Shown in pieces: positions 49,863-58,258 of a stretch of DNA of 64,000 bases (the stretch's first letter is position 1; each line of letters starts with the position of its first letter). Under the pieces are notes generated by a model, which ran no database searches, was not told the DNA's origin, and saw only the letters and a list, made by a program, of their open reading frames with translations. A program made the translations under genes and the position numbers. Location of the stretch: the NCBI RefSeq assembly GCF_900116445.1, contig NZ_FPBH01000039.1, forward strand, positions 1 through 64,000, in the 5' to 3' direction. Source of the DNA: Paraburkholderia aspalathi. Lineage in GTDB: Bacteria; Pseudomonadota; Gammaproteobacteria; Burkholderiales; Burkholderiaceae.

Positions 49863-49928
49863 CCAATCGCGCGGCTGGCCTGACTTCACCATTGCCGCGA
49901 GGCGTGCATCGCACCACCGCGCTTTCTG

Positions 49929-50760
49929 ATGCCTGAACTGGCGGTCGACGCAGACTGTGCGGTGGCTATTGGTGGCGGTTCGACGATTGGGCTCGGCAAG
50001 GCGATCGCGCTCGAATCGTCGTTGCCGATCATCGCGATACCTACGACGTATGCTGGGTCGGAGATGACTCCCATCTACGGGATAACTGAAAACGGCCTGA
50101 AGAAAACCGGTCGCGATGCCAAGGTCATTCCCAAGACGGTCCTGTACGACCCGGAGTTGACCATCGGGCTCCCGGTTCGCCTCTCGATTGTCAGCGGTCT
50201 CAACGCTATCGCTCATGCTGCGGAGGGGCTGTACGCAAAGGACGGAGATCCCGTCATGTTGCTATTGACGGACGAAGGTATTCGCTCACTAGCAAATGGC
50301 CTGCGTGGCGTGATGAACAGCAAGGACAAAGCGGCGCGCAGCGAGTGCCTCTATGGCACGTGGCTGTGCGGAAAGGTGCTCAGCAATGTTGGCATGGCTC
50401 TTTATCACAAGCTGTGCCATACCCCTGGGTGGAACATTTAACCTCCATCATGCTGAGACGCACGCAATCGTTCTGCCTCATTCTCTCGCTTATAACAGTA
50501 TCGTTGCGGATGAGGCGATGGGCCGAATCGCCAGAGCGTTGAGCGTAGACTCAGCGCCAGACGGTCTTTATCAACTCAACGAAGAACTTGGCGTTCCGCG
50601 AGGCCTTCGCGAGATTGGGTTGAGCGAGTCCGACCTTGATTACGCGTGCGAAGTGGCGTCGTCGAACCCATACCGGAATCCGCGATTGATTGAGGAGGAG
50701 CCGCTTAGAGCACTGCTACAGCGCGCCTGGGAGGGCGCTCCCCGTCCGCGTAGCCGTTGA
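49929..50760 (+). pseudogene. Maleylacetate reductase gene, 5'-truncated and frameshifted
   Basis: The frame from 49929 encodes AIGGGSTIGLGKAIAL, PTTYAGSEMTPIYGIT and SGLNAIAHAAEGLYA, the core of maleylacetate reductases (iron-alcohol-dehydrogenase superfamily, end of chlorocatechol and resorcinol pathways). It breaks at CHTPGW near 50422; an extra C in a CCCC run shifts to the frame that continues with LGGTFNLHHAETHAIVLPHS and NPYRNPRL. About 60 N-terminal residues are also missing. Confidence 0.85.
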
Positions 50761-51497
50761 AAAGGGATGTCTAAGGGAGGTTCGCAGGCACGGTGCTTCG
50801 ATATGGTTGAAAAAGACGATCGCTCTCCGCTGACATTGTTGATAAGCATCGTTCCGGTGGTGAGGTGCGACCAAACATATCCTGCAAAGCGGCGAGCGTG
50901 CCGGATGTGCTCAAATACGGAGGTCTGTTGTACCTCAAAACCGGTCACCGGGCAGTTGCGGATTGAGAGCCCGCTCCGGGTCGAAAGTACGCGTTCGCCG
51001 ATGTCACATCGGCCGTTCGCGATTCGCACTGTCGAACGACTGCTTTGCTGGGGGTGAGCGGGCATGCCGGCGTCAACATGCGAACGGTAGCATCGGCCGA
51101 TGATTTGTCACACCCGGTGCTCAATGGAACGGCCGTTGCGCCCAAAAAGAGCTGCCGTTGACGTTATGCGTGCTTGAAGGGCGGTTCAGGGTGGATCAGC
51201 TACGTTGGCGTATCCGACACGCTCGAACGGCCGGGCCATTAGGATAGTCCTGAGCAGGTCGCATCAACGCGCCTGGCGAGTACTTGCGCGAGGGTTGAGG
51301 GTGGCAACGAACACTGAAGAACTGGTAGTGGCGCTGAATGCAGCCCTGGAGGACAAGAATCAACGACTCTATGCAGCGATGTCGGCAGGCATCGCCCGAT
51401 TACGTCAAACTGAAAAATCTGATCGACCTCGCGCCGCAGCAGGGTCACATATTGCGGACTGCCGTCGCCACGCAGGCAGCAAGCTTGATCGTCAATG
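50761..51497. other. 740-bp stretch with no supported gene
   Basis: Overlapping short frames on both strands lack ribosome binding sites and recognisable motifs. One plus-strand frame near 50,900 reads VLKYGGLLYLKTGHRAVAD and looks protein-like but ends in a stop. It appears to be decayed DNA after the broken maleylacetate reductase gene. Confidence 0.4.
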
Positions 51498-51689
51498 TCA
51501 TTCTTTCCTCGTCTTCGGTTGTTCGGGCTGCGGGTCATGTCCGCGTTGCGTCGGCGCTCTCGCGCACGCATCCGGAGGCGTCATGGAGGTCACGTCATTG
51601 CAGCAGCACGCATAGACCGGAAACCCGAATGAATTCGTGCGGATTACGGTCGTTGGTCCGTGCAGCGGACACACCGCGTTCGCGTTCAT
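51498..51689 (-). CDS. Small cysteine-rich protein
   Basis: A 63-residue frame begins MNANAVCPLHGPTTVIR and has five Cys in its first half (CPLHG, then VYACCC). It follows GGGAGGCGAC on the minus strand, a strong ribosome binding site six bases from the ATG. The layout suggests a small metal-binding protein. No family is recognised and the surrounding DNA is otherwise decayed, so it may be a survivor or chance. Confidence 0.35.
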   Translation of the reverse strand: MNANAVCPLHGPTTVIRTNSFGFPVYACCCNDVTSMTPPDACARAPTQRGHDPQPEQPKTRKE

Positions 51690-52598
51690 GTCGCCTCCCG
51701 AAACTCAAGATTAACCGCTTATATCGTACACGCGGCTTGTCAGTTCGGTACGAGCCAAACACCGATGTGTCGCTGAGATGCAGGCTAACCGGTGCACGCC
51801 GGCGCGATCGGCATCTAAGCCGTCGCGGCATCGATAGTCCAGCGAAGTTTTTCCCGAGATGGCGATTCGCGTGATCGGGCTATCAGTTTTAGGCCCAGAT
51901 TCCGGGGGAGGGTGTTCACGGGCGAGTGATCAACATCGAGTTTAGCCCTCCGTGTGACCATGTATGCGCAACGGATGCCGGTCGGAAAACTCGATTGGTT
52001 GTCGAACAGAAACTCCGGCTACCCACTCACTCCCGTCGCGTTTGCCGCAGCTTTTCAATCCCGGAAAAGCTCGCCATTCGAACGGATAGCACGAGATCAA
52101 AAATGCAACTAACTGTCTGCCGCAATTCTGCACGTGGCAACGTCACATCCAGCTTTCCAGACTGCCCGGCCGGGTACGCGAGGCAATCTGGCTTGCCCAT
52201 GCCAGAAGGCCGGTCGCGATGCGACCTCGCGAGGGATTCGTCCGTTCTCAAAAAACTGGCCTCGTTCACAGCGGAAGTCTGTTCAGCCACGCTCCATGGT
52301 CACCCAGTGTGCGGAGCAGTTGCCGATCGGGTTACGAAATCGTGCACGTTCAGTGTCGGCGGAACAGTTTCGTGCGCTACACGCGGTGCAGGACTTGTTC
52401 TTTCGTTAATGTCGGCGCTTTGCCGTGCCCGAAATTACAGGAACAGGTCTATGCAGGGCAGCCCTAGAGTAATATTATTCGGTATCCTAATTAGTTGACA
52501 TAAAAGAAATGATCAACGATGGAGAGACATTTCAGAATGGAGTGGACAGGAGCGGTCGTACTTTTTCCTGTCTACTTACGATGGCCCGTGATTGAAAT
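51690..52598. other. 900-bp stretch with no supported gene
   Basis: The longest frame (51926-52498, plus) has unusual composition, many Cys and Ser, and no recognised motif, so I do not call it. The segment ends at the left inverted repeat of the IS6-family element. An AT-rich patch at 52,470-52,520 could be an old promoter. Confidence 0.4.
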
Positions 52599-52617
52599 GG
52601 TTCTGGTGCAAATAGGA
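52599..52617 (+). repeat. Left terminal inverted repeat of the IS6-family element
   Basis: GGTTCTGGTGCAAATAGGA; exact inverse at 53421-53439. Confidence 0.9.
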
Positions 52618-52666
52618 TCGACGAATCGGTTAGAGTTGTTGGAGCAGAACGAACCGATGACCTGCG

Positions 52667-53385
52667 ATGCGCAAGCTGAAAAGTCTGGAGGAGTTGTTCG
52701 GTGGACGTCATTTTGATCGGGAGATCATCATTCTGTGTGTTCGGTGGTACCTGCGCTACAAGCTCAGCCTACGCGATCTGGTCGAGATGATGGCCGAACG
52801 GGGTTTGTCGCTCGCTCACATGACAATCCTGCGCTGGGTGAGGCGTTATGCGCCCGAACTGCCAAACGCTGGAACCGTTTTGCTATGCCTACGGGTCGCT
52901 CGTGGCGTGTCGACGAGACCTATCTGAAGATTTGCGGCGGGTGGGTCTACCTGTACCGGGCGGTGGATCGGGCTGGCCAGACGGTGGACTTCAAGCTCAG
53001 GGCGAGGCGCGACGTGGCTGCGGCCAAAGCCTTTTTCAGCAAGGCTATCAGGCATCAGGGCCAGTAGCCTGAGACCATCACGCTCGATGGCTACGCGGCC
53101 TCGCACCGCGCGGTGCGCGAGATGAAGGCCGATGGTTTGCTGCCTGAAAACACGAAGGTCCGGTCCTCAAAATATCTGAACAACGTGATCGAACAGGACC
53201 ATCGCCACATCAAGTCCAGAACGAACGTGACACTTGGATTCAAGCGGTTCAGGAGCGCCGCGACCACAATTTCAGGTATCGAATTGACACATCGCATTCG
53301 CAAGGGCCAGTTCGATCTCACGGAGCTCGGCCTCAAGGAGGCTACTGCGCCCGCCGTATGGAATACGGTCCTGTCCACGCGATAA
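52667..53385 (+). pseudogene. IS6-family transposase, one frameshift and one amber codon
   Basis: The first frame gives HFDREIIILCVRWYLRYKLS and MTILRWVRRYAPEL, then a frameshift near 52,862 leads into KRWNRFAMPTGRSWRVDETY (first catalytic Asp). TAG at 53065-53067 interrupts before TITLDGYAASHRAV (second Asp) and NNVIEQDHRHIKSRTN (Glu). All DDE blocks survive, so the damage is recent. Confidence 0.9.
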
Positions 53386-53420
53386 GCCACCCTTTCTGTA
53401 GGCAACTTCTCAACCTGCTT

Positions 53421-53439
53421 TCCTATTTGCACCAGAACC
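53421..53439 (-). repeat. Right terminal inverted repeat of the IS6-family element
   Basis: Exact complement of the left repeat at 52599-52617; outside it the sequence continues directly into an IS5-type transposase remnant. Confidence 0.9.
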
Positions 53440-53441
53440 AA

Positions 53442-53543
53442 CGTGATTACGAACGACTACCCGAATCGCTTGCCAGACTTCATTTCGTGGTCTTCGCAAT
53501 CCTTATGCTCGTTCACGCGGAGCCAGTTCTTCAAAGTGCCTAG
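53442..53543 (+). pseudogene. C-terminal remnant of an IS5-type transposase
   Basis: The frame RDYERLPESLARLHFVVFAI and LMLVHAEPVLQSA followed by a stop is typical of the C-terminus of IS5-family transposases. It begins right at the IS6 right end, so the IS6 element, or a deletion made by it, removed the upstream part. The left flank does not show the matching half. Confidence 0.6.
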
Positions 53544-53665
53544 CGCGCTCTAGTGGCGCAACGTCTGGCCGTGGCAAATGCGGATTTTGCGCTGCAGGCC
53601 ATCGAATGACCGGAACCTTGCTGAATACAATTCAGCTATGCGTATTGATTCGTTGTTTTTATTTT

Positions 53666-53683
53666 CCTATCAAAACGGATAGG
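53666..53683. promoter_or_regulatory. Operator-like inverted repeat upstream of the exported haem protein
   Basis: CCTATC and GATAGG, separated by AAAACG, form a perfect 6-bp inverted repeat within an AT-rich region with TTGTTT about 15 bases upstream. It lies 80 bp before the start at 53764 in the 220-bp gap after the IS remnants, and could control that gene. Confidence 0.35.
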
Positions 53684-53763
53684 TAAGCGCGGCATCGTTC
53701 TTCGATAGAATTAAAAAACACAAATGCCGGCCATAATAACCCGGCAGTACCTCGAGGATTGTC

Positions 53764-55527
53764 ATGTCATCGTCTATTCGACTCCGCACCTCGTTGTTGC
53801 ATGTGATGGTGCTGATAGCGGGATCGGGGTTCCTCGCAATTTATCCAGAAGTCGGGGCGTGTGTTTGTCCAGTGCCGGATAAGACGCCAGTTACAGTTCC
53901 AGTTGATTACGTTACGCCCGCGGATATTAACGTAAATGGGCATGCCAATTCGCCCTGCGCGACATTGCAGCAGGCCGCGAGTTTCGCGTGGCAGGAATTC
54001 ATCTCTCTGAATTGGCCGGCTGCCACCAGCATTCAGAATAAACCGGCGCGCGACACGCCCGACACGACACGATTTTTCGGCGATTCGTCGTTCACAGGCC
54101 CGCTTGTTTGGCACACATTCCGCGGGAAGGTCGAGATATTTCCTGTGAAAAATATGCTGGCCGACAGCGGGAAAAAAGATTACGGCTACGATCAACCGCC
54201 TTCGTACAGCTACCAGGGCGCTGGCGTCAACGTCAATCTGCCACCCGGTGCAAAAAATCCTGGTTATCAGACACCGTGGATCAACCTCGATGAAAATAGC
54301 CAGATCGGATTGAACAAAATCTACGCCGGTATCGTCTCGAGCATCCCGCAGGATACCAATGCCCAGATACTTTTTATGGCAAAGGCCAATCGGGCCGAAT
54401 ATACGTACGTGACGTCCAACAAGTGGTGGCATCCGCCGCCTGAATTGTTTTCCCGAACCAACGCCTTCGTAAAGGAAAGCAAAGGCGACCCGACGCCGGG
54501 ATCGAACAACTGCGACAATCAACTGCCGACAGGCCAGTGCGTCAGCTTTCCGAACGGCACGATCGAAGTAAAGGCAGGATGGCGCAAACTGACTGCCGAC
54601 GAGGCGAAGTCCGGCCGTTTTTATATCACGCAGGTTCGCCATTATGTTTCCCCTGATAACAGCGCTGCCAATATCCTCGCCGTTGACGAGCCAATGGGTC
54701 TTGTCGGGCTTCACATCATCCAGAAGACGCCCACTGCGCCGTACTTTATTTATGCGACATTCGAGCAGGCAGACAATATCACCGACGCGAATGGCACGCC
54801 CATTGAAGACGTTGACGGCAACTACCGGGTGCTGACCAATACGACGCCAATGACGCCAAATATCGTCTCGCAAAACGCCGGGCCAGGTACGCAGCAACAG
54901 TTCACAGTTAAAGGCAGCTATCCAGCTACTCCCGGCAAACAGCTTTATTACCAGAACATTACCGGCAGCGAGCACGGCCTTCCGGACGGCGGAATTATCC
55001 TCGTCAATAAACGAATCAACGAAATACCGCGGGAAATAGTCGATGTCAACCAGATTGCGCATAGTGCGATCGCGTTGTATGCCACACAGAAAAAGCTACA
55101 GCGAACCCCGGTTTGGATGTACTACAAGCTGGTGAACGTGCAGTACGTGCCCATTACGGGAAAAGTGTCTGGAATCGATGACTATCCGCGCTCGACCTAT
55201 TATCAGTCCAACAGCGTTATTGAGACCGACTATAACCTGCAAAAATTCAGCGGAGAATTCGTTGACTTCAATGGAAAGCAGTTCAACATCACTGACTTCA
55301 CGGCGGAAAACGGCGATCTACATAACGTCGCCTATTTCAATACCAGCCACATTGGGGTGGGCGTGAACATGGGCGGCTGCATGGGTTGCCACGGCAATTC
55401 ACAGGCTGCCGGCGGAGATTTCAGTTTCATCCTGTTCGATGCGCCGGTCCAGGCGCCGGAATGGGACAGCAAGTCACTGAACGACAAATCATTCGCTCGC
55501 TTTGCAACGTATTTAAGACGTCCCTGA
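53764..55527 (+). CDS. Exported protein with one C-terminal c-type haem site
   Basis: The 587-residue protein has a signal peptide (LLHVMVLIAGSGFLAIYP), a Cys-containing mature start, a large domain with SFAWQEFISLNWPAA, and C539-MG-C542-H543 near the end within GVNMGGCMGCHGNSQAAGG. One haem c is predicted, in the periplasm. I recognise no named family. The product of 60973 has a similar build (large domain, single late CxxCH), so the two may be distant relatives serving the same redox system. Confidence 0.72.
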   Translation: MSSSIRLRTSLLHVMVLIAGSGFLAIYPEVGACVCPVPDKTPVTVPVDYVTPADINVNGHANSPCATLQQAASFAWQEFISLNWPAATSIQNKPARDTPDTTRFFGDSSFTGPLVWHTFRGKVEIFPVKNMLADSGKKDYGYDQPPSYSYQGAGVNVNLPPGAKNPGYQTPWINLDENSQIGLNKIYAGIVSSIPQDTNAQILFMAKANRAEYTYVTSNKWWHPPPELFSRTNAFVKESKGDPTPGSNNCDNQLPTGQCVSFPNGTIEVKAGWRKLTADEAKSGRFYITQVRHYVSPDNSAANILAVDEPMGLVGLHIIQKTPTAPYFIYATFEQADNITDANGTPIEDVDGNYRVLTNTTPMTPNIVSQNAGPGTQQQFTVKGSYPATPGKQLYYQNITGSEHGLPDGGIILVNKRINEIPREIVDVNQIAHSAIALYATQKKLQRTPVWMYYKLVNVQYVPITGKVSGIDDYPRSTYYQSNSVIETDYNLQKFSGEFVDFNGKQFNITDFTAENGDLHNVAYFNTSHIGVGVNMGGCMGCHGNSQAAGGDFSFILFDAPVQAPEWDSKSLNDKSFARFATYLRRP

Positions 55528-55624
55528 GACGTCACTGATTGCTGCGCTTCTGCATTCATCTCAGTTTCGAATGCCGTTTGTGATGCAAGCCCAGAGTTCA
55601 CTTCACTTTTAAATGGAGCGTGTC

Positions 55625-56026
55625 ATGTCACAGGTCAACATTCTGATAGCGGTCAACGTAGCTCAGGCCATTAACACCGGGCGTCTTGGGGACTATGTCT
55701 ATATGGTGGACGATTCGCTGACGGGAAAATCGTCCGGTGAGGGTGGCGATGAGCTAAGCACGGTCTGCGAGAACGGCGATACGGTCGTGTGGAGAGTCGA
55801 GTCCATCGATCCCGATCAGGATGTTTCAATCAATCGCTTCGACGGCGACATCATAGCCATGGGCATGGTCAATCCCGCTCCGTATCCGCAAACGGATAGC
55901 GACACTTGGGGCGGGAGAATAAATAGCGTAGGCACCCAAGTCGAGTACCGGATGTATCTGACGCTGAACAAGAATACCGTTCAGAGCTTTGATCCGTTCA
56001 TCACCGCCACTAACCCAGAGCGGTGA
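55625..56026 (+). CDS. PixA/AidA-family protein
   Basis: The 133-residue protein has the PixA/AidA pattern: VNILIAVNVAQAI, LGDYVYMVDDSLTG, GDELSTVCENGDTVVWRVES and a C-terminal SFDPFITAT. PixA forms cytoplasmic inclusions in Xenorhabdus, and AidA is quorum-sensing controlled in Burkholderia and Ralstonia; the biochemical role is unclear. GGAGCGTGTC precedes ATG 55625. It is 97 bp downstream of the haem protein and ends at a two-sided hairpin. Confidence 0.85.
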   Translation: MSQVNILIAVNVAQAINTGRLGDYVYMVDDSLTGKSSGEGGDELSTVCENGDTVVWRVESIDPDQDVSINRFDGDIIAMGMVNPAPYPQTDSDTWGGRINSVGTQVEYRMYLTLNKNTVQSFDPFITATNPER

Positions 56027-56040
56027 ACGACAGCAAAAAA

Positions 56041-56073
56041 GCCTGAAAACCTGCGACTAAGCGGCTTTCAGGC
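56041..56073. terminator. Bidirectional terminator between convergent genes
   Basis: GCCTGAAA (56041-56048) pairs with TTTCAGGC (56066-56073) with a 17-base loop. A-rich sequence (AGCAAAAAA) lies on one side, giving a T-run on the minus strand. It separates the PixA-like gene from the convergent minus-strand operon. Confidence 0.65.
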
Positions 56074-56121
56074 GACGAGAGACCGCCGCGGCAAAAGCGC
56101 CGCGGCAAGAATCCCTTCGAA

Positions 56122-56994
56122 TCAGATAAAGACGGCGCGGCTCTGAATCGCGGCCGGCGCCGACAGGAAAGTCTGCACCGCTTGCGCGTGCGCGCCGTCG
56201 AGCAGTTCCCTCATCGCCTTTTGCATTGGGTGGCTGCTGCGGCCGTAGCTGAGCGTCACGCGCCGCGCGTCGTCGGCAGTCAGCCAATACGTGTCGAGTG
56301 GCTGCAGGATGTTCCAGCGGCATGCGATCGCGCGGTTGTCATGCACGCCGTACTCGACGATCGACGACACATTGCCAGGCGTTCGCCTGAGCCCCGCGAG
56401 ATCGGCGACGCAGGTGAAGATGTCGTTGGCCGGAGTTTCCGGGTCGTTGACCCTGAAGCTCCACGCGTCGACCCAGTCGGGTTCGAAAACGGATACGTCG
56501 GCTTTGCGTACCGGATTGAACGACGGCAGGTTCACACCGAACGTGGTCTTGAACTTCGGCTCGCCGAACAGTTCGATGCCGGCCTGAATCGCGTTGTCGC
56601 TGTCGCACGGCACGAACACGCGATGATTGCCCATCAGCTTGCTCTGCTCGTCGCCCATGACCCATTGCTCGAAGCTCACTTCGGGCAGTAGCGCTGCCTG
56701 CGCGGCCGGGTAGGCCACGATGTTCAACTCGAGTTCCTGTGTGACGCCGATGCAACTGGCCGGCCACTGCGCGGCCGGTGCGCCGCGACCGCCGGAAAAC
56801 TGCGCCGAGTACGCCTGGAAGTTGAACGCAACCGACGCGCGGTCGCCGAACAGCGCAGCCTTGAGCGGCGTCTTCGCAAGGAATGGCTCGACGCGCCGCG
56901 CTTCGACCAGGTAGTGGACGACGCAGTTGACGAGCGACGCGTAGTAGAACGGCAATGCGAGCGGCGCGGACACTGAAGGAAGGGTGATCGGCAT
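56122..56994 (-). CDS. Acetoacetate-decarboxylase-like protein
   Basis: The 290-residue protein has a central EQWVMGDEQ and later IELFGEPKFKTTFGVNLPSF, recalling acetoacetate-decarboxylase-superfamily proteins, where GxPK carries the fold's conserved turn. I do not see the catalytic Lys pair of true decarboxylases with certainty. It is the last gene of a minus-strand unit with the ferritin-like and GMC genes, 37 bp after the former. A role in binding or converting a keto acid is possible. Confidence 0.5.
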   Translation of the reverse strand: MPITLPSVSAPLALPFYYASLVNCVVHYLVEARRVEPFLAKTPLKAALFGDRASVAFNFQAYSAQFSGGRGAPAAQWPASCIGVTQELELNIVAYPAAQAALLPEVSFEQWVMGDEQSKLMGNHRVFVPCDSDNAIQAGIELFGEPKFKTTFGVNLPSFNPVRKADVSVFEPDWVDAWSFRVNDPETPANDIFTCVADLAGLRRTPGNVSSIVEYGVHDNRAIACRWNILQPLDTYWLTADDARRVTLSYGRSSHPMQKAMRELLDGAHAQAVQTFLSAPAAIQSRAVFI

Positions 56995-57031
56995 GGTGAT
57001 TTCCTGTCAGGAGGGGGGAAGTAACCAAGCG

Positions 57032-58258
57032 TCAGCGCGCTGCAGACACAGACGGCGGCGCATATTCGAAGGTCGGCGCGGCATGACGGCCTTGCGGGTC
57101 ATCGGGCAGCGGCGTGTTGACGAGCCGCTGGAACAGGTCCTTCAGCCTGAACATGCAGCCGATGCCTTGCTGCAGGAGCCCCGGCTCTCCGTCGAACGCG
57201 CGTTGAATCATGCGCAGGAAATCCCAGTACGCGACGTTGAACGCCGCGGCGCTCTCGTGAAGCTCCGGCGCGTGCCGGAAATCGGCCAGCTTGCAATTCG
57301 GCTTGACAGGGATCGCGGCCGACCAGTCGACTTCGAAGGGCGCGCCGCGCGGGCCGGTCTCGACCGTGTCGTTCCATTGATACTGGCGTCCCGCGAGCAG
57401 CTCGCTGAAGCGGAAGTAATGCGCGACTTCAGGAAAGCCCTTGAACTGTTCGCGGTTGCCTGTCCAGATTCTGTCGGTGACGCCTTCGCCCTGGTTGCGG
57501 ATGGTCTCCAGCGCGAGCAGCGCCGACACGATACCGGTAACGGCAAACGCTGCGCCGGCGCCGTCGTAGTAATAGTCTGCAGTGACCTGACGCGACGGAT
57601 GTCCGCTGAACACGAGCGCTTCGCCGTAGCGTTCGACAAGCGCACGCAGCTTCCCTTCAATGCGCAGATAAAACTCGCCGATGGTCATGCTGCCGTCGGC
57701 GGGTTTTGCGGCGAACAGCACGTCGGGCCGAATCGAACTCGGCCGCTCGATCGTACAGCCTTGCTCGACCGCTTCGCGTGAAAAGCCGTACAGATTGACG
57801 ACGATACCGTCGATGTCGAACGGCAGCGGCGACGGATAGTCCGGCATGAACGCCGCTTCGTCGGTGCGCGGCGTGCCGCCCAACGCATTGATCACGTTCG
57901 CGACCAGCGTCAGATGCAGCATTTCTTCCACGGCAACCGAGCGCAACACCTCGAGCGCCTGCCAGCTACTATTCGGCGCGAGCGTATAGAGCGCGGTCAG
58001 ATACGGCGGAATGGTGGCATGCTCGAGCAGCAGCGCCTGCTGCAGATCGCGCAGCAGATCCGCGCGATCGGCTTCGAAGCTGGTTGATCCGATTGCTTCA
58101 GCCAGGTCGCGGAAGCTCCGCGCGAGGGTTGGAATGATTGCATCGAGACCGGGCTGCGGCAGGCTGGGCGGCAGCTCCGAATGCTCAGGGTCATAAGCGC
58201 TGCGCGCCTTCGATTCCTTGTAGTCGTCCAGCAGGCGGATTTGTTCGATCAGTTTCAT
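57032..58258 (-). CDS. VioB-type ferritin-like protein
   Basis: The 408-residue protein contains the ferritin-like domain found in VioB/RebD-type iminophenylpyruvate dimer synthases: LLLEHATIPPYLTALYT with E79 and H80, then AVEEMLHLTLVANVINALGG with E111, E112 and H115, consistent with an iron-binding helical bundle. Full VioB enzymes are about 1,000 residues and also carry a second domain; here only the ferritin-like part plus an unassigned C-terminus is present. Its start overlaps the GMC gene by four bases, so the two act together. Confidence 0.8.
   Translation of the reverse strand: MKLIEQIRLLDDYKESKARSAYDPEHSELPPSLPQPGLDAIIPTLARSFRDLAEAIGSTSFEADRADLLRDLQQALLLEHATIPPYLTALYTLAPNSSWQALEVLRSVAVEEMLHLTLVANVINALGGTPRTDEAAFMPDYPSPLPFDIDGIVVNLYGFSREAVEQGCTIERPSSIRPDVLFAAKPADGSMTIGEFYLRIEGKLRALVERYGEALVFSGHPSRQVTADYYYDGAGAAFAVTGIVSALLALETIRNQGEGVTDRIWTGNREQFKGFPEVAHYFRFSELLAGRQYQWNDTVETGPRGAPFEVDWSAAIPVKPNCKLADFRHAPELHESAAAFNVAYWDFLRMIQRAFDGEPGLLQQGIGCMFRLKDLFQRLVNTPLPDDPQGRHAAPTFEYAPPSVSAAR

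Larger units (their letters stand above)
52599..53439 (+). mobile_element. Inactive IS6-family insertion sequence (841 bp)
   Basis: Perfect 19-bp terminal inverted repeats, GGTTCTGGTGCAAATAGGA at 52599-52617 and its complement at 53421-53439, bound an 841-bp element, the usual IS6/IS26 size. The eight bases flanking each end (ATTGAAAT and AACGTGAT) do not match, so no target duplication remains. The transposase is broken, so the copy is dead in cis. Confidence 0.88.

Noticed and set aside
51926..52498. A 190-residue plus-strand frame
   Set aside because: Odd composition, no ribosome binding site, no motif, and located in decayed DNA.
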